Notes: a model not told the origin generated them from the letters alone. 64,000 bases of DNA from Streptomyces sp. WAC08241 (GCA_007858575.1 CP042279.1:4032501-4096500), one strand, 5' to 3'; shown: positions 29,642-38,806, numbered from the stretch's first letter. Numbers and translations are program-made.

Positions 29642-29948
29642 GGCTACATCCTCCCCCCTCCGCGCGCGTAACCGTTAAGCTGTGGCCGAACCGCGCCGTC
29701 CACCCGCCTCCCGCCGGTGTGCGAGACGCGCGGACGACACGGTTGCCCGTCTTCTGTTGTCTGCTTTCGCGCCGGGTCCCCACCCGGCACCATGGTCGTC
29801 GCTCGGGCCGCTCAAAGCCTTTCGCTACGAGTCGTAGCGTAACTGCCGGGGCAGAGGCGGCGGGAGGGCGCACGGCCGATCCGTAGGGTGAACTGCCTCA
29901 CATCACGGCCCCTGGCGCCGTACCTACCGGCGGGTATGGTCGTCGTCC
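29642..29948. promoter_or_regulatory. Divergent promoter region with TetR-type operator
   Basis: No gene is visible in these 307 bases. A perfect inverted repeat CGCTACGA-G-TCGTAGCG spans 29823-29839. It lies about 110 bp before the TetR gene at 29949 and is the best candidate for that regulator's own operator. The AT-richer stretch at 29665-29690 probably holds the promoter of the thioredoxin-TPR gene. Other parts show nothing clear. Confidence 0.55.
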
Positions 29949-30582
29949 ATGTGCAGCCGTACCAACCCCCGCAGCAGCCGTACCGGCCGCCCCCGCTCCA
30001 CCGAGGCCGACGAGGCCATCCTGGAGGCGACGCGCGCGGCCCTGGTCGAGCTGGGCTGGTCCAAGCTCACGATGGGGACGTCGCCGGCCGCGCCGGGGTC
30101 GCGAAGACGACCCTCACCGCCGCTGGGCCAACAAGAGCGAGCTGGTGGTGGACGCGGTCGCCGTCCTCTTCGACGAGCTCGAACTCCCCGACCTGGGCTC
30201 GCTGCGGGCCGACATCGAGCACGTGGTGCTCCAGTTCGCGGCGCTCCTCGAACGCCCCGAGACCAAGACGGCCCTGATGGCCGTGGTCGCCGAGTCGACC
30301 TTGGGACGAGCTGTTGCGCGAGCGCATCCGCGCCTCCATCGTCGACCGCCAGAAGCGGCTCGTCCTGGAGGGCCGGATGCGGGCGCAGCGGCGCGGCGAA
30401 CTCCCGGCCGACTGGGACCTGCCGGCCGTCGGCGCCACCGACGACCTGATCTTCGACGTGATCGCGGGCGCGGTCGTGCACCGCGCCCTGGTCAGCGCCG
30501 AGCCGGTGGACGGGTTGTGGGTGGCGCGCCTGTCGGCCCTCCTGGTGGGGGGCTGGGCGCGGCGGCGACGGCCGGGGGCTGA
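29949..30582 (+). CDS. TetR-family regulator
   Basis: A repressor of about 211 residues. The N-terminal helix-turn-helix reads ADEAILEATRAALVELGWSK, then VAGRAGVAKTTLYRRWANKS after correction. The C-terminal ligand domain includes LFDELELPDLGSLRADIEHV, RASIVDRQKRLVLEGRMRAQ and FDVIAGAVVHRALVSAEPVD. Lost bases occur near 30080, 30115, 30305 and in the G run near 30553, after which the frame ends GLGAAATAGG. A weak ribosome site precedes ATG 29949. The likely operator is the 17-bp inverted repeat upstream. The downstream gene is convergent, so targets are probably itself and the divergent gene. Confidence 0.85.
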
Positions 30583-30592
30583 GGAGTTACGG

Positions 30593-30638
30593 ACGCGGGA
30601 GGGGCGGTACGGGAAGTCCCGTACCGCCCCTCCCGCGT
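30593..30638. terminator. Bidirectional terminator between tetR and icmA
   Basis: A perfect inverted repeat with 22-bp arms (ACGCGGGAGGGGCGG... and its complement) separated by only AG. It starts 10 bases after the TetR stop and ends 12 bases before the icmA stop on the other strand. Confidence 0.9.
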
Positions 30639-30650
30639 GCCGGGTGCCCG

Positions 30651-32346
30651 TCAGAAGCCCGGGGGCTCCGTGTAGACGCCCCACTCGTCGCGCAGGGCGT
30701 CGCAGATCTCGCCGAGGGTGGCCTCGGCGCGGACGGCCTCCAGCATGGGTCCGATCATGTTCGAGCCGTCGCGGGCGGCGGCCAGCATCGCGTCCAGCGA
30801 GGCGCGGACCTTGGCGTCGTCCCGGCGCGCCTTGCGCTCGCCGAGGATGCGGACCTGCTCCCGCTCGACCTCGTGACTGACCCGCAGGATCTCCAGGTCG
30901 CCGGTGACGGAGCCGTGGTGGACGTTGACGCCGACGACCCGCTTGTCGCCCTTCTCCAGGGCGCGCTGGTACTGGAAGGCGGACTCGGCGATCTCGCCGG
31001 TGAACCAGCCGTCCTCGATGCCGCGCAGGATGCCGGAGGTGATCGGGCCGATGGGGTGCTGCCCGTCCGGGTGGGCGCGGCGGCCGCGCCCCTGATCCGG
31101 TCGAAGATCCGCTCGGCGTCGGCCTCGATGCGGTCGGTGAGCTGCTCGACGTACCAGGAACCGCCCAGCGGGTCCGCGACGTTGGCGACGCCGGTCTCTC
31201 CATGAGCACCTGCTGGGTGCGCAGCGCGATCTCGGCGGCCTGCTCGCTGGGGAGCGCGAGGGTCTCGTCGAGGGCGTTGGTGTGGAGGGGTTGGTGCCGC
31301 CGAGGACGGCGGAGAGGGCCTCGACCGCGGTCCGCACGACGTTGTTGTACGGCTGCTGGGCGGTGAGGGAGACGCCGGCGGTCTGGGTGTGGAAGCGGAG
31401 CCACTGCGCCTTGTCGGTCTTCGCGCCGTACACCTCCTTCATCCAGCGGGCCCAGATCCGGCGGGCGGCGCGGAACTTGGCGATCTCCTCGAAGAAGTCG
31501 AGGTGGGCGTCGAAGAAGAAGGAGAGGCCGGGGCGAAGACGTCGACGTCGAGGCCGCGGGAGAGGCCGAGCTCCACGTAGCCGAAGCCGTCGGCGAGGGT
31601 GTACGCCAGCTCCTGCGCGGCCGTCGCCCCGGCCTCGCGGATGTGGTAGCCGGAGACGGAGAGCGGCTTGTACGCGGGGATCTTCGCCGCGCAGTGCTCC
31701 ATCAGGTCGCCGATGAGGCGCAGGTGGGGCTCGGGCTCGAAGAGCCACTCCTTCTGCGCGATGTACTCCTTGAAGATGTCGGTCTGGAGCGTGCCGTTGA
31801 GCACGGCCGGGTCGACGCCCTGGCGCTCGGCGGCGACGAGGTACATGCAGAAGGCCGGGACGGCGGGCCCGGAGATCGTCATGGACGTCGTGACGTCGCC
31901 GAGCGGGATGTCCTTGAAGAGGACCTCCATGTCGGCGGCGGAGTCGATGGCGACGCCGCAGTGGCCGACCTCGCCGAGGGAGCGGGGGTCGTCGGAGTCG
32001 CGGCCCATGAGGGTGGGCATGTCGAAGGCGACGGAGAGGCCGCGCCGCCGGCGGCCAGGATCATCTTGTACCGCTCGTTGGTCTGCTCGGCGTTGCCGAA
32101 GCCGGCGAACTGGCGGATGGTCCAGGTCCGGCCGCGGTAGCCGGTGGGGTGCAGTCCCCGGGTGAAGGGGTACTCGCCGGGCCAGCCGATGCGCTCGAAC
32201 CCCTCGTAGGCGTCCCCGGGCCGGGGGCCGTAGACGGGCTCGACGGCGTCGCCGGAGAGCGTGGTGAAGTCGGCGTCCCGCTTGCGGGCCTTGTCGTAAC
32301 GGGCCTGCCAGCGACGGCGGCCTTCCTCGATGGCGTCAGCGTCCAT
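30651..32346 (-). CDS. icmA: Isobutyryl-CoA mutase large subunit-like protein (methylmalonyl-CoA mutase family)
   Basis: The enzyme interconverts isobutyryl-CoA and n-butyryl-CoA with adenosylcobalamin. It has about 565 residues and lacks the C-terminal B12-binding domain, as expected for IcmA, whose partner IcmB supplies it. MDADAIEEGRRRWQARYDKA and the following substrate-barrel segments match IcmA as I remember it. Visible motifs are YPFTRGLHPTGYRGRTWTIR, GFGNAEQTNERYK, SVAFDMPTLMGRDSDDPR, SVSGYHIREAGATAAQELAY and LGGTNSLHTNALDE. The C-terminus is DEWGVYTEPPGF. At least five lost bases occur (near 32045, 31540, 31285, 31195 and 31090). No icmB is in the window. Confidence 0.9.
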
Positions 32347-32354
32347 GCTTCGAA

Positions 32355-32376
32355 TTTACTAGGACGTCCTAGTAAA
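32355..32376. promoter_or_regulatory. Perfect 22-bp palindrome at the icmA start
   Basis: The half-site is TTTACTAGGAC followed directly by its complement GTCCTAGTAAA, with no mismatch. It ends eight bases before the icmA ATG (on the minus strand), so a bound protein would block transcription start or translation. It is AT-rich against the background. It is very probably an operator; the regulator is not identified. Confidence 0.8.
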
Positions 32377-32416
32377 TGTCGATGTAGACCCCGCGCCGGT
32401 GTGGCGCGGGGTGGGG

Positions 32417-32749
32417 CTACGCCTTGGCCGGGACCGGCTGCGCGCCGTTGACCAGCGGAAGGGTCTCGCGGTGGACCTTGCGCTCGACGAAGAAGGCGGC
32501 GAACGGGATGGTGCCGGAGACCAGCACCCACAGCAGCTTCTCGAAGGGCCAGCGCGCCTTGGAACCCAGGTCGAAGGCGAAGACGAGGTAGATGATGTAG
32601 AGGACGCCGTGGGCCTGGGAGACCGCGAAGGTGAGGTCCTCGCCCGTGTGGAAGCCGTACTTGGCGACCATGCACGCGCACAGGATGAGGAGCATGACCG
32701 CGGTCACGTACGCCATGACGCGGTAGCGGGTCAGCACGCTGGATTTCAT
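32417..32749 (-). CDS. DUF3817 small membrane protein
   Basis: An intact 110-residue protein with three membrane helices: MAYVTAVMLLILCACMVAKYG, AHGVLYIIYLVFAFDLGSKA and LLWVLVSGTIPFAAFFVERK. The FxxExK-type cytoplasmic end and the AHGVLY motif are typical of the DUF3817 family. A second copy of this family lies at 38463-38806. No function is known. It is followed by a convergence-free gap and the icmA palindrome, and lies downstream of a MarR gene on the same strand. Confidence 0.9.
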   Translation of the reverse strand: MKSSVLTRYRVMAYVTAVMLLILCACMVAKYGFHTGEDLTFAVSQAHGVLYIIYLVFAFDLGSKARWPFEKLLWVLVSGTIPFAAFFVERKVHRETLPLVNGAQPVPAKA

Positions 32750-32792
32750 GCCGTCGAGCGTAACCGTACGTTCCGGGCGATCTTCGCGCGGG

Positions 32793-33300
32793 TCAGGCCT
32801 CGTCGAAGTCGTTCGCCGCCACCCGGAGCGGGCGGAGCATCGCGAAGATCTCGGCGCACTCCTCGGCGTCGTACGCGCCGAGGCCGAAGTCCATCCCCAT
32901 CAGGTCGCGGGTCGCGGCCTCGACCACCTCGCGCCCCTTGCCGGTGATGGTGGCGAGGTGCCGCGGCCGTCGTTGGGGTTGGGGCGCTTGGCGACGAGAC
33001 CGGACTTCACGAGCCGGTCGACCGTGTTCGTCACCGAGGTGGGGTGCACCATCAGCCGCTCGCCGATCTTCGACATCGGCAGCTCGCCCTCCTTGGAGAA
33101 GGTGAGCAGGACCAGGGCCTCGTAGCGCGCGAAGGTCAGGCCGTACGGCTTGACGACGGCGTCGACCTCCGCGAGGAGGATCTGGTGGGCGCGCATGATC
33201 GAGGTGATCGCGGCCATCGAGGGACCGGGCCCCAGCGTTTCTGCCAGAGTTCGTCGGCGCGGGCGATGGGGTCGAAGGGGAGACTGAGCGGCTTCGGCAC
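32793..33300 (-). CDS. MarR-family regulator
   Basis: A regulator of about 168 residues. GTG 33300 starts VPKPLSLPFDPIARADELWQ. The winged helix includes ITSIMRAHQILLAEVDAVVK, FARYEALVLLTFSKEGELPM, KIGERLMVHPTSVTNTVDRL and VKSGLVAKRPNPNDGRG. Lost bases occur near 33225 and 32960. The C-terminal helices are EVVEAATRDLMGMDFGLGAY and FAMLRPLRVAANDFDEA. It is followed 43 bp later by the DUF3817 gene. Ligand and targets unknown. Confidence 0.9.
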
Positions 33301-33309
33301 GCGTCGACC

Positions 33310-34772
33310 TTACCCATGGGGAACATGGCGGTCAGCCCCGTCTCGTCCTTCGGTCGCCCCGGCCGCCCGCAGCTCCGCGGCGGCGGCGAGGAGGCAGAGG
33401 GTGCCGACGACCCCGGTGCCCGCGACGACCGTGTGCACGGGGACGAACTCGGCCGCGAGCCCGGCCCCCGCCATCCCGAGGCCCTGGACGGTCATCATGC
33501 CCGCCGTCATCAGGGTCATGGCCCTCCCCGCCGCTCCTCGGGGACGGCGGCGACGAACCAGGCGTCGAGGCCGAGGGTGTACGCGCCGGTGGCGCCGGCC
33601 AGGAAGAGCGCGGCGGCGGCGAGGGCGACGCCGGGCTCGACGGCGTACAGGAGGTAGGGCAGGACGCCGGTGACGGCGAGCGGCACCACGATCCGGGAGC
33701 GGGCGGCGGCGGGCAGGAGGGAGCCGGCGAGCAGCTCGCCCGTGATGGTGCCGACGGGCAGCGCGCACATGAGGAGGCCGAGGGCGGCGGTGGAGACGCC
33801 GGCCTCGTCGGCGTAGGGGCGGCGAGCGCCTCCGGTACGACGGCGAAGAACGGCGGCACCCAGAACATCACCATCAGGGCGCGCACGCGCCGGTCGCGCA
33901 GGACGGCCCAGGTGCCGGAGAGCCCGCCCGCGGACCCGGCGCCCCGGGCGGGGCGGCGGACGGTGCCGAGGCGGAGCAGCAGCGCCGAGGCGAGGAAGGT
34001 GGCGGCGGTGACGACGAGGAGCGCCGCGCGGCGGGACGACGGTGAGCAGGACCCGCCGGCGGCGAACCCGGCGAGCAGGGCGCTCTGGGAGACGATCCGC
34101 AGGAGGGAGCGGCCGAGGACGAAGAGGTCGCCCTCGCCGAGGACGTCGGCGAGGGTCGCCGCGCGGGTGCCGTGGAAGACGGGCGAGACGACGGCGATGG
34201 CGCAGCGCAGCGCGAGCAGGGCGGCGACGGGGGTGGCGGGACGGTCATCAGGACGACGCAGGCGGCGCAGACGAGGTCGCAGACGACGAGGATCCGGCGG
34301 GGCGGGAGGCGGTCGGCGAGACCGGCGAGGAGGGTGCCGCCGAGGAGGTGGGGGAGGAAGCCGAGGGCGAAGGTGAGGGAGGAGAGGAGCGGGGAGCGGG
34401 TGAGGTCGTAGACGAGCACGGTGAGCGCGAGCTCGCTGACGACGACCCCGAGGAGCGAGAACAGGTGCGCCACGAACACGAACCGGAACTCCCGCACGCG
34501 GAAGAGGGCCCGGTAGCTGGGGGTGGGCCCGCCGGCTCCTGGGCCGGGGCCGGGCGCGTGGGCGGCTTCCGGCGGGTGGGCGGGCGGGGTGCGGTCGTTC
34601 CGGCGGGTGCGGTCGTGGGCGTACCGGTGTGCGTGGAGGCGCCGGTGGGCGCGGGCGCTCCGGCGGGCTCGGACGTCCCGGCGGACTCGGACGTCCCGGC
34701 GGACTCGGGTGCGGCCCCGGTGGGCGTGGGCGCGGGTGTCCCCGGGTCCCGGGGCGTGGCGGGCTTCGGCAT
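33310..34772 (-). CDS. MFS transporter with disordered N-terminus
   Basis: A multi-pass membrane transporter of about 487 residues. Typical segments are FRFVFVAHLFSLLGVVVSEL, DLTRSPLLSSLTFALGFLPH, LLAGLADRLPPRRILVVCDL (loop 2-3 motif), DGAAAL-type linkers, LRDRRVRALMVMFWVPPFFA and VPLAVTGVLPYLLYAVEPG. It resembles the actinobacterial efflux MFS group. ATG 34772 (MPKPATPRDPG) opens a Pro/Thr/Ser-rich tail of about 90 residues before the first helix; 18-bp DNA repeats encode ESAGTS units in it. Lost bases occur near 34510, 34240, 34050, 33810 and 33535. Substrate unknown. Divergent from a DUF5937 regulator. Confidence 0.85.
34661..34714. repeat. 18-bp tandem repeat within the MFS gene
   Basis: Three 18-bp units (cggcgg(g/a)ctcggacgtcc, the last degenerate) encode the repeated ESAGTS segment at the N-terminus of the transporter. 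Confidence 0.8.
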
Positions 34773-34840
34773 GGGCGCAGGGTGCCGTCGGAGGGTGGGG
34801 TGCCTAGACTTTCGGGTCCAGGCGAATGTTCCGGAGGGCC

Positions 34841-35827
34841 GTGCCGTACCACCTGCGTTTCGGGGAGGCCGACCCGCTGCGGATCCGGTTCGCGATCTCG
34901 CCGCTGTGGGAGACGCACTCCGCCGTGCGGGTCCTCGCGCGGCCCCGGCAGCAGGGGTACCACCTGCCCTGGATGCGGCGGATCGCGGGCGCCGCGCGGG
35001 GGCTCGACCTGGGGCCGCTGCACCTGCTGATGCCGGCGCGCGGGCACAGCCCGGACTTCCTGTACCCGCCGCCGCTGGGGCCGGCCGCCTCCTTCGAGGA
35101 GGAGATCGGGGCCGTACGGAGGACCGATCCGGCGCTCGTCCTGGACGACTTCGAGAAGGCGCTCGCCGCGACCCCGGGGGCGGCGGAGACCGACGGGGGC
35201 GGCGGATGCTCGCGGATCCCGCCGGCGCGGTGGAGCGGCTCGCCGGGCTGCTGGAGGCCGCGTGGAGGCGCTGGTCGCGCCCGACTGGCCGCGGCTGCGG
35301 GCCCTGCTGGAGGCGGACGTGGCGTACCACTCGCGGCGGCTCGCGGAGGGCGGGCTCGAACGGCTCCTGGGCGAGCTGCACCCGTCCTTCGACTGGGCGG
35401 CGGAGACGGCGACGCTCCGGGTGGGCTACCACGGGGAGCACGTGCGGCCGCTGGACGGACAGGGCCTCGTCCTGATGCCGTCCGTGTTCACCTGGCCCGA
35501 GGTGGTGAGCGGTTTCGACCCGCCGTGGCAGCCGACGGTGGTGTATCCGGCGCGGGGATCGGCGGGCTGTGGACGGACGCCCGGGACCGCACCCCGGAGG
35601 CCCTGGGGCGGCTGCTCGGCCCGGTGCGGGCGGACGTGCTGTGCGCCCTGACGGAGCCGATGGGGACCACGGCCCTCGCCCACCTCCTGGGCCGGGCGCC
35701 CTCCACTGTCTCGGCGCACCTGGCGGTGCTGCGGGACGCGGGACTCCTCGCCTCCCGGCGCTACGGCCACCAGGTGCTGTACGAGCGGACCCCGCTGGGC
35801 CTCGCGGTGTCACAGCCCTGGCCGTGA
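34841..35827 (+). CDS. DUF5937/ArsR-type winged-helix regulator
   Basis: A protein of about 329 residues. It starts VPYHLRFGEADPLRIRFAIS, a typical DUF5937 beginning, followed by PLWETHSAVRVLARP and GYHLPWMRRIAG. The C-terminal ArsR-like winged helix reads ADVLCALTEPMGTTALAHLL, GRAPSTVSAHLAVLRDAGLL and RRYGHQVLYERTPLG. GTG 34841 is chosen by family convention; ATG 34826 in the same frame is an alternative. Lost bases occur near 35200, 35265 and 35555. The 3' end overlaps the convergent TetR gene by 18 bases. It probably controls the divergent MFS transporter. Confidence 0.88.
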   Translation: MPYHLRFGEADPLRIRFAISPLWETHSAVRVLARPRQQGYHLPWMRRIAGAARGLDLGPLHLLMPARGHSPDFLYPPPLGPAASFEEEIGAVRRTDPALVLDDFEKALAATPGAAETDGGGGCSRIPPARWSGSPGCWRPRGGAGRARLAAAAGPAGGGRGVPLAAARGGRARTAPGRAAPVLRLGGGDGDAPGGLPRGARAAAGRTGPRPDAVRVHLARGGERFRPAVAADGGVSGAGIGGLWTDARDRTPEALGRLLGPVRADVLCALTEPMGTTALAHLLGRAPSTVSAHLAVLRDAGLLASRRYGHQVLYERTPLGLAVSQPWP

Positions 35828-36633
35828 CCCGCCGGACGGGGCCCGGCGGGCGGGGCCGCCCTGCCGTCGCAGGGTGTACGCGACGGCCCTGCGGGCGACC
35901 GGGTTCAGCTCCTCGACCGCGGCCATCAGGGCGCCGAGCCGCTCCAGGGCGGTGAGGGCGGCCTCGGCGCCCGCCGGGTCGACGCCCTCGTAGAGTTCGA
36001 GGCCCACGAAGGAGGCGGCGACCGCGCGGGCGAGCCCGGCGGGTCGGTGAACCCGGCGAGCGGGGTGGGCGCGAGGACCCGGGTGAGGACCTGCTCGATC
36101 TCGGCGATCCACAGGTCGAGCCCGGCGGCGGTGGCGGGGCGAGCCGGGGTGGGTCTGGGCGCCGGCGAGCAGTTGCCCGAGGAAGGCGACGTGGCCGGCG
36201 TCCCGCTCCTCGGCGTGCATCTCGCGTCCGAAGGCGAGCAGTTCGGAGAGGCTGCCGACGGACCGGAGCCGTTCCCGGTGGCGGGCCACCCGCTGTTCGG
36301 CGCCGCGCCGGCAGGCGGCGGAGAGCAGTTCGTCGACGGAGCCGAAGTGGTAGAAGACGAGGGCCTGGTTGACCCCGGCGGCGGTCGCGATCGCGCGGGC
36401 GGAGGCCTTGGCGATGCCCTGCTCGACGAGGGTGCGCAGGGCGCCGTCGAGCAGCTTCTCCCGGGTCTCCAGACTGCGGGCGTCCTTGACCCCGACCCGG
36501 TCCTCCGGGGTGTCGGGCGCCCCGGCCCCGGCCCGGTCCTCCGGAGGACGGGCGCCCCGGCCCCGGCCCGCTCCCCCGCCGCGCTCCCGTTCCCGCCCCC
36601 GGCCCCGTCCCCGCCCCCGGTCCGCCCGCTCAT
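35810..36633 (-). CDS. TetR-family regulator of the SRPBCC-DUF4166 operon
   Basis: A regulator of about 274 residues. A Gly/Ala-rich disordered N-terminus of about 50 residues precedes the helix-turn-helix: VKDARSLETREKLLDGALRT, ASARAIATAAGVNQALVFYH and FGSVDELLSAACRR. The C-terminal domain has HVAFLGQLLAGAQTHP, LWIAEIEQVLTRVLAPTPLA and FVGLELYEGVDPAGAEAAL. GAGGAGG precedes ATG 36633, which overlaps the DUF4166 stop as ATGA. Shifts occur near 36500, 36140 and 36040. Two identical-core operators upstream of the operon (38045-38108) are the likely binding sites. Confidence 0.85.
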
Positions 36634-37313
36634 GTCCGTGCCTCCTCGCGCACCGGGCGCAGCCCCGCGCGCACCCCGTGGGAGCGTACGTCGGCGTAGG
36701 AGGCGGTGAAGGACCCCTCGTACCCGAAGAGCGGGCCGAAGCGGCGGTTGACGACCCGTACGGAGATCCGGAAGCGGCCCGCGTCCTCGTCGAAGGACTC
36801 GCGGACCTCTGCCCGCCCGCCGAGGAGTTCGGGGACGCGCACGTCCAGCGGGCCCTCGCGGAAGCGGTGTTCGCCGGAGCGGACGAGGAGCGAGCCGTCC
36901 GGCTCGGCGGACAGGTGCAGGTCGCTGGCGAGGTGCTGGTGGGTGCCGAGGTAGTCGAGGACGCAGCCGCGCTCGGGGCTGTGCACCATCGTGGCGTCGA
37001 AGCGCCGGGGCCCGCCGGGCAGGTCGAAGGTGCGCACGAAGGTGACGGTCTCGCGCCCGTACGAGTCGGCGTAGGGCACGTTCTCGATGGTGAAGGGGAC
37101 GTCGCGGCCGGTGCGGGGCAGCAGGATGTTCCGGGTGGCGCCGAGCGCGAGGAAGGGCTTCACGAAGGCCCGGCCGTGCCAGATCCGGTCCATGACGCCT
37201 CGGCCGACGCACAGCTCCCCGCTCGCGAGCCCCACCGAGAAGCGGCGCCGGAGCTCCGGGTGCAGCCGGCCGAAGGCGGCGTCGCCCATGGCGGTGCGGA
37301 AGATCGAGGTCAC
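36630..37313 (-). CDS. DUF4166 domain protein
   Basis: An intact protein of 227 residues. VTSIFRTAMGDAAFGRLHPE and LRRRFSVGLASGELCVGRGVM begin the DUF4166 domain; FVRTFDLPGGPRRFDATMVH and GCVLDYLGTHQHLASDLHLS lie in its core. It ends with VNRRFGPLFGYEGSFTASYA. No signal peptide or membrane helix is seen. Both ends overlap neighbours (GTGA with the SRPBCC gene, ATGA with tetR), so the three are translated as a set. The family function is unknown to me; the fold may bind a lipophilic ligand like the preceding SRPBCC protein. Confidence 0.88.
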   Translation of the reverse strand: MTSIFRTAMGDAAFGRLHPELRRRFSVGLASGELCVGRGVMDRIWHGRAFVKPFLALGATRNILLPRTGRDVPFTIENVPYADSYGRETVTFVRTFDLPGGPRRFDATMVHSPERGCVLDYLGTHQHLASDLHLSAEPDGSLLVRSGEHRFREGPLDVRVPELLGGRAEVRESFDEDAGRFRISVRVVNRRFGPLFGYEGSFTASYADVRSHGVRAGLRPVREEART

Positions 37314-38018
37314 GGCTGCTCCAGGGTGTCGAGGAGGCGGGGCTCCCGGGTGCGGGCGGGCGGGACGCGCAGACAGCGCCGGGCCGCGGGACGCGGGACG
37401 AGGGCGGTACGAGGAGGGCGGCGGCGCAGGCGAGGGCAGGGTCGCCGCCGCGCCGGGCCCGGCGGCGCAGAGGGCCACGAGCAGGGCGCGGGCGGCGAGT
37501 TCCAGGAGCCAGCGGTCGCGGGAGCGCTCGGGGCGGTCCCGTGCTCGCACCAGAGCCGCAGCCGGTCGAAGGACCAGGCGGTGGCCCAGCCCATGAGGGC
37601 CGGAAGAGGAGGCGGTCGGCGGCCCGGCCGAAGCGGCCCCAGCGCGGCCGGTAGTCGTAGCCGGTGAGGAAGCGGACGCCGTCGGCGGTGGGAACGTAGC
37701 GCCAGTAGCCGCTGCCCTCGGCGAGGAGCGAGAGCGGGTGCGCGGAGGCGAACCGGAGGGCGGAGACCCGGTCGCCGCCGGCCCGGTGGCGCTCCCCGCG
37801 GAGACACCGGTGCCGGCGACGACCAGGAAGGGCAGGACGCGGGTCGCGTAGCGGAAGCGCCGGGGTCCGTCCCCGGCCCCGTCCTCGGTCCCGTCCTCCG
37901 GGAGGAGGGCGATCTCCGTGAACCGCAGGTCCCACCGCTGGTGGCGGCCGGGGTCCTGGGTGCGTTCCCAGAGCGTCTCCGGGTCCGTGCGGATCCGCGT
38001 CTCGACGTACAGACCCAT
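37310..38018 (-). CDS. SRPBCC-like/START-type protein with C-terminal membrane segment
   Basis: A protein of about 236 residues. It opens MGLYVETRIRTDPETLWERT and QDPGRHQRWDLRFTEIALLP, the usual start of polyketide-cyclase-like SRPBCC proteins. It continues with RFRYATRVLPFLVVAGTGVS, FASAHPLSLLAEGSGYWRYV and VRFLTGYDYRPRWGRFGRAA. The C-terminal third is Ala/Leu-rich and may include a membrane segment. Lost bases occur near 37795, 37600 and 37530. It is the first gene of the SRPBCC-DUF4166-tetR operon, directly below the paired operators. Ligand unknown. Confidence 0.75.
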
Positions 38019-38044
38019 GGCGTTTCCCCGCCCGCTCGTCCGGG

Positions 38045-38108
38045 GTTTTGAGCGACTGCTCAAAACTGCCCACGAGCGAAGGTAGCCGATGTTGAGCACT
38101 CGCTCAAC
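38045..38108 (-). promoter_or_regulatory. Promoter with two identical-core TetR operators
   Basis: Two inverted repeats share the core TTGAGC-N4-GCTCAA: one at 38045-38066 (extended to GTTTTGAGC/GCTCAAAAC) and one at 38091-38108. On the minus strand the second provides the -35 TTGAGC (38107-38102); a -10 TACCTT follows after 17 bp (38084-38079). Binding at both sites would block the promoter of the SRPBCC-DUF4166-tetR operon. Confidence 0.8.
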
Positions 38109-38114
38109 CAGCGG

Positions 38115-38160
38115 GCACGAGAAGCCCCCGCCCCGGAGGACCCGGGTCGGGGCTTCGTGC
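38115..38160. terminator. Terminator after the thiamine-binding-type gene
   Basis: Arms GCACGA-G-AAGCCCC and GGGGCTTCGTGC enclose a 20-base GC-rich loop that can pair further. It lies 14 bases beyond the stop at 38174 on the minus strand. Confidence 0.7.
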
Positions 38161-38173
38161 GGAAGCGGGGCGC

Positions 38174-38466
38174 TCAGCCCTCCAGGTGCCGCTCGACGGT
38201 GGCGACCTTGCTGTGCAGGCCGTCCGTCACGCCGGGGCGGATGTCGGCCTTGAGGACGACGGAGACGCGGGGCGCGCGGGCCTCGACGGCGGCGACGGCG
38301 CGCTTGACGACGTCCATCACCTCGTCCCACTCGCCCTCGATCGAGGTGAACATGGCGTCGGTGCGGTTCGGCAGGCCGGACTCCCGGACGACCCGGACGG
38401 CGTCGGCGACGTACGCGCCGACCTCCTCGCCCACGCCGAGGGGGTCACCGAGAAGGCGACGATCAC
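38174..38466 (-). CDS. MTH1187/YkoF-type thiamine-binding family protein
   Basis: A small cytoplasmic protein of about 97 residues. VIVAFSVTPLGVGEEVGAYV starts the conserved fold (after a lost C near 38445), followed by DAVRVVRESGLPNRTDAMFT, SIEGEWDEVMDVVKRAVAAV and RVSVVLKADIRPG. Members of the family bind thiamine or related ligands; here the ligand is not proven. GTG 38466 overlaps the stop of the DUF3817 gene as GTGA, so the two are coupled. Confidence 0.88.
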
Positions 38467-38806
38467 GCGTTCACCGTGCCCTCGCGGCGGGCGCGGGACG
38501 CGATGACCGCGTCCTCGGCCTCGCGCTTCAGCCTCCGCTCGGCGTAGAAGCCGCCCAGGGCAGGACCGAGAGGACGAAGTAGAGCGCGGCGGTCCCGAAG
38601 CTCCACTTGGTCCGGTTCCAGGCGTCCAGCCAGAAGAGGACGTACAGGACGAACAGGATGCCGTGGATCGCTCCCATGACCGGCACTGCGTTGAACTCCG
38701 TCGTCCGCTTGAGCACCGAGCAGACGAGCAGGAGCAGGAACGAGACGGCCTCCGGCGCGGAGACGAGCCGGAGCCGGTGGAGGGAGGAGGCGGTCTTGAT
38801 GTCCAC
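38463..38806 (-). CDS. DUF3817 small membrane protein (second copy)
   Basis: A protein of about 114 residues with three membrane helices: EAVSFLLLLVCSVLKRTTEF, GAIHGILFVLYVLFWLDAWN and SFGTAALYFVLSVLPWGGFY. The start VDIKTASSLHRLRLVSAPEA is GTG 38806. A lost G near 38560 shifts the frame before FYAERRLKREAEDAV. It is paralogous to the protein at 32417-32749 and is coupled to the downstream thiamine-binding-type gene. Function unknown. Confidence 0.87.

Noticed and set aside
30651..32346. Full methylmalonyl-CoA mutase (MutB)
   Set aside because: The length of about 565 residues ends at VYTEPPGF without the B12-binding domain, which fits IcmA-type enzymes instead.
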